DNA of 31,130 nucleotides from CAZCBJ01 sp964496705. GTDB lineage: Bacteria; Chloroflexota; Anaerolineae; Anaerolineales; Anaerolineaceae. A program made the translations under genes and the position numbers. The stretch spans positions 1 through 31,130 of the forward strand of contig CAZCBJ010000021.1 of the NCBI GenBank assembly GCA_964496705.1, given 5' to 3'. The notes under the pieces were generated by a model. It was not told the DNA's origin. It was given only the letters and a program-made list of their open reading frames with translations, and did no database searches. Shown here one piece after another: positions 24,045 to 31,130 of this stretch. How positions within the stretch are numbered: the first letter of the stretch is position 1; the number at the start of each line of letters is the position of its first letter.

Positions 24045-25231
24045 TTAAGTTGTTCCAGCAAACGCAAGGCGGCGGCGGCCAGCAGGGCGGAGCCAACCGG
24101 CAAGGCGCTTTCGTCGACATCAAACCTGGGGTTGTGCAGGCGGCGCGGAGCCTCGCCCTCGGGGGTGATGCCCAGCATGAACATTGCGCCCGGGCAGGTG
24201 TTGGTCATGTAGCTGAAATCCTCAGCACCCATGGCGGGCGGGGTGGAGTGCACGCGTTCCGCGCCCAGCATCTCTTCCGCCAGGCTGCGGATGGTTGCCG
24301 CCACGCCGGCATCATTGGCCAGGGAGGGGTAACCCTTGTCAATCTCCAACTCATAATCGCCGCCCAGCGCGCGGGCAATCTCCAGGCAGCCGCGCACCTG
24401 ATCCCAGAGCTGCTGGCGGGTATGCTCATCCATGCTGCGCAGCGTGCCTTCAATCTTAACCGTCTCAGGGATGATGTTCTCGGCTGTCCCGCCGTGCAGA
24501 ATGCCCACCGTCAGCACACACGGACGGGTGGGATCGATGCGCCGCGAAGGCACTGCATACATGGCGTTCAGCACCTGCGAGGTCAGCCAGATGGTATCCA
24601 GCGTTTGATGGGGATAAGCGCCGTGCCCGCCCTTGCCCTTGACCACCGCCCGAAAAGTATCCACGGCAGCATTGATCACCCCCGGCGCGATGCTGATATG
24701 CCCGCTGGGCAATTCGCCATCCACATGCAGCGCGATGACGGCTGAAGCTCCCTGCAGCGCGCCGTCGGCCACCATCAACGGAGCACCGCTGTTTCCCTGG
24801 TCATCAAAACGCTCTTCGCTGGGCTGGAAAAGGAAGCGCACCTGACCGGGCAACTGGCGGCGCGAAAGCAGCCGCGCAGCGCCCAACAGCATCGCCGTAT
24901 GCGAGTCATGACCGCAGGCGTGCATGCAGCCAGCCACAAGCGAGGCATAATCCACCGGATTTTCCTCTTGAATGGGCAGCGCGTCCATATCCGCTCGAAT
25001 CGCCACCACCGGCCCGCCCGGCTTGCCCAGCGCGCCCACCACACCGGTGCGACCGACATTGGGGCGCACGTCCGCACCCAGCTCGGTCAGCTTGCGGGCA
25101 GCGAAGGCGGCGGTGCGAAACACATCGAAACCGATCTCGGGCCAGCGGTGAATCTCGCGCCGATCCGCGATGAGCTCGGCGCTCATCTGGCGAGCCTCAG
25201 ACAGTAAGGTTTGCTCCTGCGTTTGCGTCAT
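24041..25231 (-). CDS. M20 family amidohydrolase (N-acyl-amino-acid hydrolase type)
   Basis: A zinc-dependent hydrolase of 396 residues that removes acyl groups from N-acyl amino acids or similar amides. Features: RREIHRWPEIGF at the N-terminus, VVAIRADMDALPIQEE, HACGHDSHTAMLLGAA (metal ligands), the dimerisation domain in the middle (GKGGHGAYPHQTLD), VKIEGTLRSMDEH, and MGAEDFSYM near the C-terminus, which supplies the last ligands. It has no signal peptide. Start ATG 25231 follows AAAGGAG. It is 19 bases after the GNAT gene and overlaps the SpoIIM-like gene by 4 bases. The exact substrate is undetermined. Confidence 0.93.
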   Translation of the reverse strand: MTQTQEQTLLSEARQMSAELIADRREIHRWPEIGFDVFRTAAFAARKLTELGADVRPNVGRTGVVGALGKPGGPVVAIRADMDALPIQEENPVDYASLVAGCMHACGHDSHTAMLLGAARLLSRRQLPGQVRFLFQPSEERFDDQGNSGAPLMVADGALQGASAVIALHVDGELPSGHISIAPGVINAAVDTFRAVVKGKGGHGAYPHQTLDTIWLTSQVLNAMYAVPSRRIDPTRPCVLTVGILHGGTAENIIPETVKIEGTLRSMDEHTRQQLWDQVRGCLEIARALGGDYELEIDKGYPSLANDAGVAATIRSLAEEMLGAERVHSTPPAMGAEDFSYMTNTCPGAMFMLGITPEGEAPRRLHNPRFDVDESALPVGSALLAAAALRLLEQLK

Positions 25232-25250
25232 TGCTTGCTCCTTTGGAAAA

Positions 25251-25676
25251 TCATAAATCCTTCATGAAAAAATATTTGGTGTGCCCTGGCGGAAAGTCCG
25301 GCAATTCAGCAAAGAGAGTGTATCCTTGCTTGCGATAGAAATCCGGCGCCTGGAATTCGTGCGTTTCCAGTTGTGCGAACAGGCAGCCGCGCTGCCTGGC
25401 TTCTTCCTCTGCCATGCTCAACAAGCGGCTCCCCAGGCCGGCGGCGCGAGCAGAGTCCTCCAACCACAACCAGCCCACATGCAGCCAAGAAAAACATGTG
25501 CCGCCCAGCAGTCCGCCCACCAGCCGCCCCGAACCGTCTCTGGCGGCGATGACCAATTCTTGAAAGCGGTCATCCACGCCAAATTGAAGATTATACGCCG
25601 TCAGACCGTCGCGGATCGCCTGGGTATCCGCCGGGTTGGGATTTGTTTCAACTACCAGGGAATAATCGGTATTCAT
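25251..25676 (-). CDS. GNAT family N-acetyltransferase
   Basis: A small acetyltransferase of 141 residues using acetyl-CoA. The acetyl-CoA motif is ARAAGLGSRLLSMAEEEARQRGC, followed by AQLETHEFQAPDFYRKQGYTLFAEL, which is the usual motif B with a Tyr placed to act as acid. The C-terminus ends YFFMKDL, typical of this subgroup. ATG 25676 was chosen over the longer frame opening at 25820, because AGAGGATCAG lies upstream and a TATAAT promoter lies in between. First gene of the operon with the M20 amidohydrolase. The amine substrate is unknown. Confidence 0.88.
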   Translation of the reverse strand: MNTDYSLVVETNPNPADTQAIRDGLTAYNLQFGVDDRFQELVIAARDGSGRLVGGLLGGTCFSWLHVGWLWLEDSARAAGLGSRLLSMAEEEARQRGCLFAQLETHEFQAPDFYRKQGYTLFAELPDFPPGHTKYFFMKDL

Positions 25677-25745
25677 TCGCTGATCCTCTGCCAGCCGCAT
25701 CTGCCATCCGGCTGGAAAAAATATACTGAAGGATCCCCATGCTGA

Positions 25746-25774
25746 ATTATACCTGTCCCGGATATCCTTGTGAC
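25746..25774 (-). promoter_or_regulatory. Candidate promoter for the GNAT-M20-SpoIIM-oxidoreductase operon
   Basis: TATAAT (25746-25751) with GTCACA (25769-25774), a 17-base spacer, four of six matches to TTGACA. The leader would be about 60 bases long. Confidence 0.5.
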
Positions 25775-25910
25775 AGAATTCACCCCATTCAGAACAAAAG
25801 GGCGCGGGGTTGACGCTCAACCGAAGCAGAGCGCCTCGCCGTTCTATGCGCCTATTGATCCCCGCGCAAGCGGATGCCGCGGTGACGTCCTGGTTGCCAG
25901 GCAGCGCCGA

Positions 25911-26507
25911 TTACGCCCCGGCCGGCTCATCCACAGGCGGCTGCGCAGTCGCCAGATCAACCTCGGATACAGACGCCTCGTCATCCGGCTCCGGCGCAAT
26001 TCTCACCAGGGGCGCCGCTGTTTTGGGGGTGTGGCGGTAGAAAATCCCAAAAGCGGCAGCCGCCGCCCCCAGGGCAAACACAATCATCTCATCTGCAGGC
26101 GTGGGAATCAAATAACCCAAGAACGTGTAGAGACTGGCCAGCAGTAATGGGAAAATGATCCAGCGCGGCGTGTCCGGAATGCGGCGCAGCCAGATGAAAA
26201 AGGTAAAAACCGAACCTGCCAGAGCCACCGCCAAGTCATCCAGCGGGCCGGGCAGAAAATCGGGCAGCAGGGTGTACATCAATCCAAAGAAGTATGGGAT
26301 GGAAGCCAGCCAGGGCGAAACATCCCGCGAAAAGAAGGCATAAGCCAGACCCACCGCGAAACATACCACAAAGGCCACCAACCCGGCCGCCGCCCCTATG
26401 CGCACATCCCAGCCAATCCAGCCGACCAGGAAAGCAGCCACCGGCAGGACCATCATGGAAAGATACACGGCTAAAATGGTCAGGGTTTTACGGTTTGAAT
26501 AGCGCAT
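25911..26507 (-). CDS. Membrane protein with a DUF1232-like core
   Basis: An integral membrane protein of 198 residues with about six hydrophobic segments up to residue 155 and a soluble acidic tail (about 160-198, EPDDEASVSEVD). The stretch YTLLPDFLPGPLDDLAVALAG resembles the PDFIP...LDD pattern of the DUF1232/YkvA family, but the rest of the protein is longer and more hydrophobic than YkvA. The family call is tentative and the function unknown. Start ATG 26507 follows AAGGAGG. A 31-base near-perfect palindrome lies 18 bases upstream of the start and may control it. Confidence 0.8.
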   Translation of the reverse strand: MRYSNRKTLTILAVYLSMMVLPVAAFLVGWIGWDVRIGAAAGLVAFVVCFAVGLAYAFFSRDVSPWLASIPYFFGLMYTLLPDFLPGPLDDLAVALAGSVFTFFIWLRRIPDTPRWIIFPLLLASLYTFLGYLIPTPADEMIVFALGAAAAAFGIFYRHTPKTAAPLVRIAPEPDDEASVSEVDLATAQPPVDEPAGA

Positions 26508-26524
26508 CGGACCTCCTTAAAGCA

Positions 26525-26555
26525 TTGCACAGTTATTTTTAGAATAACTGTGCAA
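26525..26555. promoter_or_regulatory. 31-base palindrome (13-bp arms), possible operator
   Basis: TTGCACAGTTATT (26525-26537) is perfectly inverted as AATAACTGTGCAA (26543-26555) around a 5-base centre. A further GTGCAA occurs at 26561-26566. It lies between the aldo/keto reductase stop and the membrane protein start. No T-tract follows on the minus strand, so an operator or a stabilising 3' structure is as likely as a terminator. Confidence 0.55.
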
Positions 26556-26584
26556 GAATCGTGCAAATCAGATGCGCTGGGCGA

Positions 26585-27576
26585 TTAACCGCCGAGAATG
26601 GCCTCGATGCGTTCCAATTCCTCAGGACCGAACGGCAAATGATCCAAGGCTGCCACGATGTCTTCCACCTGTCGGGGGCTGCTGGCGCCCACCAGCGCCG
26701 AAGTGACTGCCGGGTGACGCAGCACCCACGCCACCGCCATTTGAGCCAGCGTCTGTCCGCGCTCGACGGCAATCTCATTCAATGCGCGCACTTTGGCCAT
26801 CACCGGCGGAGTCAAATCCTCGCGAGAGAGGTAGGAATAGGATTTGGCGGCCCGCGAACCATCCGGGATACCGCCGAGGTAGCGATTGGTCAGCAAACCC
26901 TGAGCAAGCGGCGAGAAGACGATACAGCCGATGCCCTCGTCCGCCAGCACATCCAACAGTCCGTCCTCCACCCAGCGGTCAAACATGTTATAGGAAGGCT
27001 GGTGGATCAGACACGGGGTGCCAAGCTGGCGCAGGATGGCCGCCGCCTGCTGTGTGCGCTCGGGACCATAGGATGAAATGCCCACATAAAGCGCGCGTCC
27101 GGAACGGACGATCGTGTCCAGCGCGCCCATCGTTTCTTCCAGCGGGGTTTCTTCATCCGGGCGGTGGTGTAAAAAATATCCACGTATTCCAAGCCCATGC
27201 GCTTCAGGCTCTGATCCAGGCTGGCGATCAGGTACTTGCGCGATCCAAAGTCGCCGTACGGTCCGGGCCACATATCCCAGCCGGCTTTGGAAGAAATGAT
27301 CAGCTCATCGCGGAAGGGGCGCAGGTCGTCGCGCAGGATCTTGCCAAAGGTCTCCTCGGCCGAACCGTAAGGCGGACCGTAATTGTTGGCCAGGTCGAAG
27401 TGGGTGATCCCCAGGTCGAAGGCGCGCCGGCACATGGCGCGTGCATTTTCATACACATCGACGCCGCCGAAATTGTGCCACAGGCCCAGCGAAACAGCGG
27501 GCAGCTTGATCCCGCTGCGGCCGCAGCGATTGTAGAGCATGGCGTCATAACGATTGGATGCGGGCAGATAAGGCAT
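26585..27576 (-). pseudogene. Aldo/keto reductase (YghZ/Kv-beta-like), disrupted by one frameshift
   Basis: Resembles E. coli YghZ, an NADPH-dependent reductase of L-glyceraldehyde 3-phosphate and related aldehydes. The first frame (27576 to about 27177) reads SGIKLPAVSLGLWHNFG, FDLANNYGPPYGSAEETFG (Asp61, Tyr66) and IISSKAGWDMWPGPYGDFGS (Lys97), up to YVDIFY. The second frame, shifted by one base, continues HHRPDEETPLEETMGALD (catalytic His), ALYVGISSYGPERTQ, IHQPSYNMFDRW, FSPLAQGLLTNRYL and VTSALVGASSPRQVED to stop at 26585. Together they make one complete protein of about 330 residues. The break lies at a run of six A (27171-27176) next to TGGTGGTGT, consistent with one missing base. It may be a sequencing error. 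Start ATG 27576 follows AAGGAG. Confidence 0.88.
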
Positions 27577-27634
27577 GGTCTCTCCTTTTTGTTAAATAAA
27601 TTTTGTGGATCGATGATCAACCCCTCACAACAGC

Positions 27635-27640
27635 ATTATA
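27635..27640 (-). promoter_or_regulatory. Candidate -10 box for the aldo/keto reductase gene
   Basis: TATAAT on the minus strand, about 60 bases upstream of ATG 27576. It lies next to the divergent greA promoter, whose -35 begins at 27658. Confidence 0.4.
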
Positions 27641-27657
27641 ATCCAACCAAAAAAAGC

Positions 27658-27686
27658 TTGCATTGTCCCCTAATTTATGTTATATT
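27658..27686 (+). promoter_or_regulatory. Candidate promoter for greA
   Basis: TTGCAT (27658-27663), 17-base spacer, TATATT (27681-27686). It predicts a leader of about 130 bases before ATG 27823, which contains a small CTCGC-ATCA-GCGAG hairpin at 27782-27795. Confidence 0.55.
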
Positions 27687-27822
27687 AATGCCAGTCCAAA
27701 AAGCCCCCTGGCGATTAATCGAAAGAGATGGAAATCGCTCCCTGTGGAGTGGTTTTTGTTTCTTTAAGACCATTTTGAATGCTCGCATCAGCGAGACGCA
27801 TTTCACCCTCAAGGATGAAGTC

Positions 27823-28293
27823 ATGCCCACATCATTTTTGACCCGCGAAGGATTTAGAAAACTTCAAGATGAACTGGAATTGCTGCGAACCCAGAAACGG
27901 CAGGAAATTGCCCAGCGCCTGCATGAGGCGATCGAGGGTGGTGAGCTGCTGGAGAACGCAGAATATGAAGCCGCCAAGAACGAGCAGGCTTTTGTGGAAG
28001 GCCGTATCAAGGAGCTTGAGATCCTGCTCGCCACTGCGCGGGTGATCGATGAGGAAGTCGCCGTAAATGGCAGCAGCACGGTGCAAGTTGGCACCAAAGT
28101 GACTGTTCAGGAAGAGGGTTACCCGGTGGAAACCTTCACCATCGTTGGCGCGGCTGAAGCCAACCCATCTGAAGGGCGCATTTCCAATGAATCACCCCTG
28201 GGCAAAGCCGTGCTCAACCATAAAGTCGGCGACCGGGTGACGGTGGATGCACCCGACGGTTCTTTCATGGTGGAAATTATCAAGTTGGGATAA
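27823..28293 (+). CDS. greA: Transcription elongation factor GreA
   Basis: Rescues backtracked RNA polymerase by stimulating transcript cleavage. The 156 residues match the family length (about 158). The N-terminal coiled coil (about 1-75) carries LTREGFRKLQDELELL and the acidic tip GGELLENAEYEAAKNEQAF; the Asp-Glu tip motif of E. coli (often GDLSENAEY) appears here as GGELLENAEY, keeping one acidic residue. The C-terminal FKBP-like domain includes VGTKVTVQEEG, FTIVGAAEANPSEGRISNESPLGKAVLNHKVGDRV. Start ATG 27823 follows AAGGATGAAG. A strong terminator separates it from lysS. Gene order greA-lysS is common in bacteria. Confidence 0.97.
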   Translation: MPTSFLTREGFRKLQDELELLRTQKRQEIAQRLHEAIEGGELLENAEYEAAKNEQAFVEGRIKELEILLATARVIDEEVAVNGSSTVQVGTKVTVQEEGYPVETFTIVGAAEANPSEGRISNESPLGKAVLNHKVGDRVTVDAPDGSFMVEIIKLG

Positions 28294-28312
28294 ACCTGGG
28301 GCCAAACCTATT

Positions 28313-28346
28313 GCCCCGCCCTTTGCAATCCGGGCGGGGCTTTTTT
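28313..28346 (+). terminator. Strong intrinsic terminator of greA
   Basis: GCCCCGCCC (28313-28321) pairs with GGGCGGGGC (28332-28340) around a 10-base loop, followed by six T. The lysS -10 hexamer begins two bases after the T-tract. Confidence 0.9.
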
Positions 28347-28348
28347 GT

Positions 28349-28354
28349 TATAAT
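28349..28354 (+). promoter_or_regulatory. Candidate -10 box of lysS, directly after the greA terminator
   Basis: TATAAT two bases beyond the terminator T-tract and about 30 bases ahead of ATG 28384. Any -35 must lie within the terminator loop or right arm; TTGCAA at 28323-28328 would need an overlong 20-base spacer. Confidence 0.5.
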
Positions 28355-28383
28355 CGAACCGTTTTCACTCAAGAGGTGCTCAT

Positions 28384-29901
28384 ATGGAATATTCTGAACT
28401 GGAAAAAATCAGGCTGCAAAAAATCCACAGCATGCGCGCCGCGGGACGCGAGCCTTATCCCACCCGCGCCACCCCCACCCACAGCCTGGAAGAGGCTCAC
28501 CAGGCCTTCACGGCAGCCGAAGCCGCGGGATGCGTTGAGCCGGTGCAAGCCACCCTGGCAGGGCGCATCCGCTCCATGCGCGCGATGGGCAAGATCACTT
28601 TTGTGCACATCGAAGACGGCTTCACGCGCCTGCAGTTATTCTTCCGCATCAACGAAGTCGGCGAAGAGGGGCTTAAGCAGTTGGCTGAGGATTTTGACCT
28701 GGGCGATTTCATCGAAGCCAGCGGCGAGTTGTTTCGCACGCGCACCGGTGAGGTGACCCTCAAAGTGCTCAGTTATCGCATGCTGGCCAAATCCATCCTC
28801 CCGCTGCCCGCCGCCAAGGACGAGGTGGTGGACGGCAAGCTGGTGCAGCACGCCACCCTGACCGATTCGGAAACGCGTTACCGCCAGCGGTATGCTGACC
28901 TGGCAGTGAACGCAGATGTGCGCAAAATCTTTCGCACGCGGGCGGCGATCATCCGCGCTTTGCGCCAGTTCCTCGACGAGCACGGCTTCCTGGAGGTGGA
29001 AACGCCCATCCTGCAGCCGATATACGGCGGCGCGGCTGCCAGGCCCTTCATCACCCACCACAACCAGTTGAAACAGGACCTCTATCTGCGCATCTCGTTT
29101 GAGCTGTATCTCAAACGTCTGCTGGTGGGCATGCTGGACAAAGTGTATGAAATCGGCCGTGATTTTCGCAACGAGGGCGTCTCCTACAAACACAATCCCG
29201 AATTCACCCAGCTTGAATTCTACTGGGCCTACGCCGATTACCTCAAGGTCATGGAGCTGACCGAACAGATGATGTTGTTCGTCACCGATCAGGTGCTGGG
29301 CTCGCGCATCATACACTTCAAGGGGCATGAAATTGACCTCACCCCGCCCTGGAAACGGATGGACCTGTCCGAAGGTCTGCTGGAAATCACCGGCATCGAC
29401 CTGAACCAGCACCCCTCAGCCGAAGGGCTGGAAGCAGCCATGCGCGCCAGGGGCATGAACCCGCAGCCCGGTCAGGCGCGCGGCAAGTTGATCGATGGTC
29501 TGCTGGGCGATTACCTGGAACCGACTCTGATCCAGCCCACCTTCCTGTACGATTATCCGCGCGACATATCCCCGCTGGCCAAGAGCAAACCCGGACACTC
29601 GGGGGTGGTGGAGCGATTTGAAGGCTTCATCGGCGGCATGGAGCTGTGCAATGCCTTCACCGAGCTGAATGACCCGCTGGATCAGGAGTTGCGCTTCATC
29701 GAGATGGACCGCGCCTACGATGAAGAAGATGAGCTGCGCAATCCGATGGACGAGGATTACCTGCGCGCCATGTCCTACGGCATGCCGCCCAACGGCGGGT
29801 TCGGCATGGGCATTGACCGGCTGACCATGCTGCTGACCAACCAAAGCACCATCCGCGAGGTGCTGTTGTTCCCCCACCTGCGCGGACGCGAAGAGGAATA
29901 A
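28384..29901 (+). CDS. lysS: Lysyl-tRNA synthetase, class II
   Basis: Charges tRNA-Lys with lysine using ATP. The 505 residues match the class II enzyme. The N-terminal OB-fold anticodon-binding domain (about 50-145) includes LAGRIRSMRAMGKITFVHIED. The catalytic core follows: motif 1 with FLEVETPILQPIYGGAAARPF, motif 2 with EIGRDFRNEGVSYKHNPEFTQLE, the lysine-site segment PLAKSKPGHSGVVERFEGFIGGMELCNAFTELND, and motif 3 GFGMGIDRLTMLLTN, ending VLLFPHLRGREEE. Start ATG 28384 follows AAGAGGTG. It has its own -10 after the greA terminator and a very strong terminator downstream. Confidence 0.98.
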   Translation: MEYSELEKIRLQKIHSMRAAGREPYPTRATPTHSLEEAHQAFTAAEAAGCVEPVQATLAGRIRSMRAMGKITFVHIEDGFTRLQLFFRINEVGEEGLKQLAEDFDLGDFIEASGELFRTRTGEVTLKVLSYRMLAKSILPLPAAKDEVVDGKLVQHATLTDSETRYRQRYADLAVNADVRKIFRTRAAIIRALRQFLDEHGFLEVETPILQPIYGGAAARPFITHHNQLKQDLYLRISFELYLKRLLVGMLDKVYEIGRDFRNEGVSYKHNPEFTQLEFYWAYADYLKVMELTEQMMLFVTDQVLGSRIIHFKGHEIDLTPPWKRMDLSEGLLEITGIDLNQHPSAEGLEAAMRARGMNPQPGQARGKLIDGLLGDYLEPTLIQPTFLYDYPRDISPLAKSKPGHSGVVERFEGFIGGMELCNAFTELNDPLDQELRFIEMDRAYDEEDELRNPMDEDYLRAMSYGMPPNGGFGMGIDRLTMLLTNQSTIREVLLFPHLRGREEE

Positions 29902-29905
29902 ATCA

Positions 29906-29943
29906 CAACCAAAAATCCCGGCTTTCGCCGGGATTTTTGGTTG
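29906..29943. terminator. Perfect 17-bp bidirectional terminator between lysS and the sortase gene
   Basis: CAACCAAAAATCCCGGC (29906-29922) pairs without mismatch with GCCGGGATTTTTGGTTG (29927-29943) around a 4-base loop. The stem carries A5/T5 tracts that serve as the U-run in either direction. It lies between two convergent genes and can end both. Confidence 0.93.
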
Positions 29944-29950
29944 CAGGAGG

Positions 29951-31130
29951 TTATTTTTTCTCCACGCTGATCAGCACAGCCCGGACGGCCAGACGCCAGC
30001 GATAAGTGTCGGCACTTTCATTGTAACCCTGGCAGGTGATCAACGTCACCCAGGCATAGCCGTCGTTCTTGAGCAATGAGAAGTCCTTGGGTGAGAGGCC
30101 AGCCATCACCGAGCGCACTTCATAACGATAGCTGTAGCCATTGTAGTGGATGTAAACTGCATCGCCCCAGCGCAGGTCGCCCAGGTTAACAAACTGGCCG
30201 GGCAAGCCATTCGAGTCATAGACATGCGCGGTGAGACCGGTGTTGCCAATGCTGGTCGGGAAAGCCGAGCCTTCGATGTACCCGACCGCGTTGGCCAGCC
30301 AGGTCAGATCCCAGCCCGTTGCGCTGAAGGGCACACCCATGATCGGCAGTTTCACCCCCAGCCGGGGGATTTCCAGGGTCATCATACCCAAAGCTGCGTA
30401 GCGCTTGCTTTCGGGTTGAGTGCTGAGCGCCGTCACCCTTCCGGGCGCAAAGCCCGTCTCGGGCAGCGAGCTGGCAATCACAAAGCTGGAAGCAGCGCTG
30501 GTGCCATACACATTGATGTCCGAGCCGGGGTCATAGAAGCGTTCGGTGGACAGGTCGTTGTAGGCTGACTGCGGGTCGGAGATGTCGCCGGGCAAGCTGG
30601 TCCAGGCCAGGTTGGCGGTGTTGCTCACTTCAGTCCCGGCCGGGATGGCGCCCACAAACGCCTTGAATTCCAGCACAGTTTCATCACTGCTCAGCGAGAA
30701 AACATCCCAGCGCACGCGCAAGATGGACGGCAGGCTGTCATCCAGCACAGTCGGCACCTGACCGCTGACATATTTCAGGGAAGCGGGCACATAGCTCAGA
30801 CCCGCCGGCAGCTTGTCGGTCAGCTCCATTTCATACGCGTTGGCGTTGCTAACTCCGCGGTGCGAGATGGTCAGGGTATAGGTGACCACGCCGCCGGGGA
30901 AGGAGACATTGGTATTGACTTCCTTGACCAGCTTGAGCGCGGGTTCGATGATGGTCACCGGCTCGGCGGCCAGACCGGGCAGTGAGTCGTTGTCCCAGGT
31001 CCAACTGGCAGTGTTCTTCAGCTCGTCGCCGCGCGTGTTTTCTTTGTTGTTCAGCACCACCACATGGTAGCGCACGATCAAAACCTCATCCGTGCGACCG
31101 CCGTTGGTCAGCGTGCCAAAGTCAAAGATC
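29951..31130 (-). CDS. DUF11-repeat surface protein with internal LPETG and C-terminal sortase domain (5' end beyond right edge)
   Basis: C-terminal 392 residues of a large secreted protein. The frame is open to the window edge (IFDFGTLTNGGRTDEV...), so the start is not visible. Numbering from the in-frame TTG at 31081: a DUF11/isopeptide-type repeat occupies about 1-35 and a full one about 48-160 (VVTYTLTISHRGVSNANA, ELTDKLPAGLSYV). A linker ends in LPETG (206-210). A sortase fold follows at about 234-376: LEIPRLGVKLPIMGVP, LTAHVYDSNG (catalytic His286), VTLITCQGYN (catalytic Cys350) and YRWRLAVRA (Arg363 likely). All three catalytic residues are present. No membrane helix occurs in the part seen, so any anchor must lie at the far N-terminus. 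The product is probably extracellular. Confidence 0.9.
   Translation of the reverse strand, partial: IFDFGTLTNGGRTDEVLIVRYHVVVLNNKENTRGDELKNTASWTWDNDSLPGLAAEPVTIIEPALKLVKEVNTNVSFPGGVVTYTLTISHRGVSNANAYEMELTDKLPAGLSYVPASLKYVSGQVPTVLDDSLPSILRVRWDVFSLSSDETVLEFKAFVGAIPAGTEVSNTANLAWTSLPGDISDPQSAYNDLSTERFYDPGSDINVYGTSAASSFVIASSLPETGFAPGRVTALSTQPESKRYAALGMMTLEIPRLGVKLPIMGVPFSATGWDLTWLANAVGYIEGSAFPTSIGNTGLTAHVYDSNGLPGQFVNLGDLRWGDAVYIHYNGYSYRYEVRSVMAGLSPKDFSLLKNDGYAWVTLITCQGYNESADTYRWRLAVRAVLISVEKK
30452..30466 (-). other. Internal LPETG sorting-type motif ahead of a sortase domain
   Basis: Encodes Leu-Pro-Glu-Thr-Gly, 24 residues before the first sortase strand. No hydrophobic helix and basic tail follow, unlike a classical cell-wall sorting signal. 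Confidence 0.75.

Noticed and set aside
24035..24745. Long open frame on the plus strand opposite the M20 amidohydrolase
   Set aside because: It is antisense to a gene with complete family motifs, and its translation is rich in His/Gln/Arg without domain signals, as expected for a shadow frame in G+C-rich DNA.
27168..27180. Programmed -1 frameshift in the aldo/keto reductase
   Set aside because: The six-T run (coding strand) is not a proper X-XXY-YYZ slippery site in the zero frame, and the family is not known to use frameshifting; a base indel is simpler.
26782..27822. Upstream extension of the greA frame by about 350 codons
   Set aside because: It runs antisense through the aldo/keto reductase and lacks any motif; ATG 27823 has a ribosome site and gives the normal GreA length.

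Overview
The window looks like a draft-assembly contig from a Chloroflexota bacterium, most likely class Anaerolineae. That is inference from gene content: high G+C; several secreted proteins with Thr/Pro-rich linkers, including an NBR1-type Ig-domain lipoprotein; a DUF11-repeat protein fused to a sortase; Gram-positive-type cell-surface logic; and no outer-membrane genes. A run of 31 N at 14866-14896 and two apparent frame disruptions point to a draft assembly. No rRNA, tRNA or CRISPR array was seen, and no gene-free stretch exceeds about 250 bases.

Layout. 1-828 (-) is the start of a GH20 beta-N-acetylhexosaminidase. 1024-3064 (+) holds two small unknown genes, a four-helix membrane protein and an ADP-ribosylglycohydrolase. 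3171-7360 (+) is a tight run of glucan phosphorylase, a UPF0316 membrane protein and xylulokinase. 7357-11169 (-) is a hybrid histidine kinase followed 12 bases later by an NfeD-type membrane protease. 11319-14719 (+) carries a surface lipoprotein, a truncated transposase-like zinc-ribbon gene flanked by two sigma-54-like promoters, and a secreted protein made of three 91-residue repeats. 14776-17204 (-) is a PP2C-like/transmembrane/propeller protein interrupted by the assembly gap. 17281-21841 (+) holds an amidohydrolase, L-fucose isomerase, a methyltransferase with a probable C-terminal frameshift, and an endonuclease/exonuclease/phosphatase-family enzyme. 21872-25676 (-) is a four-gene operon: GNAT acetyltransferase, M20 amidohydrolase, SpoIIM-like membrane protein, phytoene-desaturase-like oxidoreductase. 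Then come a membrane protein (-), a frame-disrupted aldo/keto reductase (-), greA (+), lysS (+), and the C-terminal part of a DUF11-sortase fusion (-) running off the right edge.

How it fits together. GH20, glucan phosphorylase, xylulokinase and fucose isomerase suggest a saccharolytic heterotroph that uses host- or biomass-derived sugars and stored glucan. The surface proteins and the sortase fusion suggest an elaborated monoderm cell envelope. The feature most worth pursuing is the LPETG motif placed directly before a sortase catalytic domain in the same polypeptide (30452-30466).
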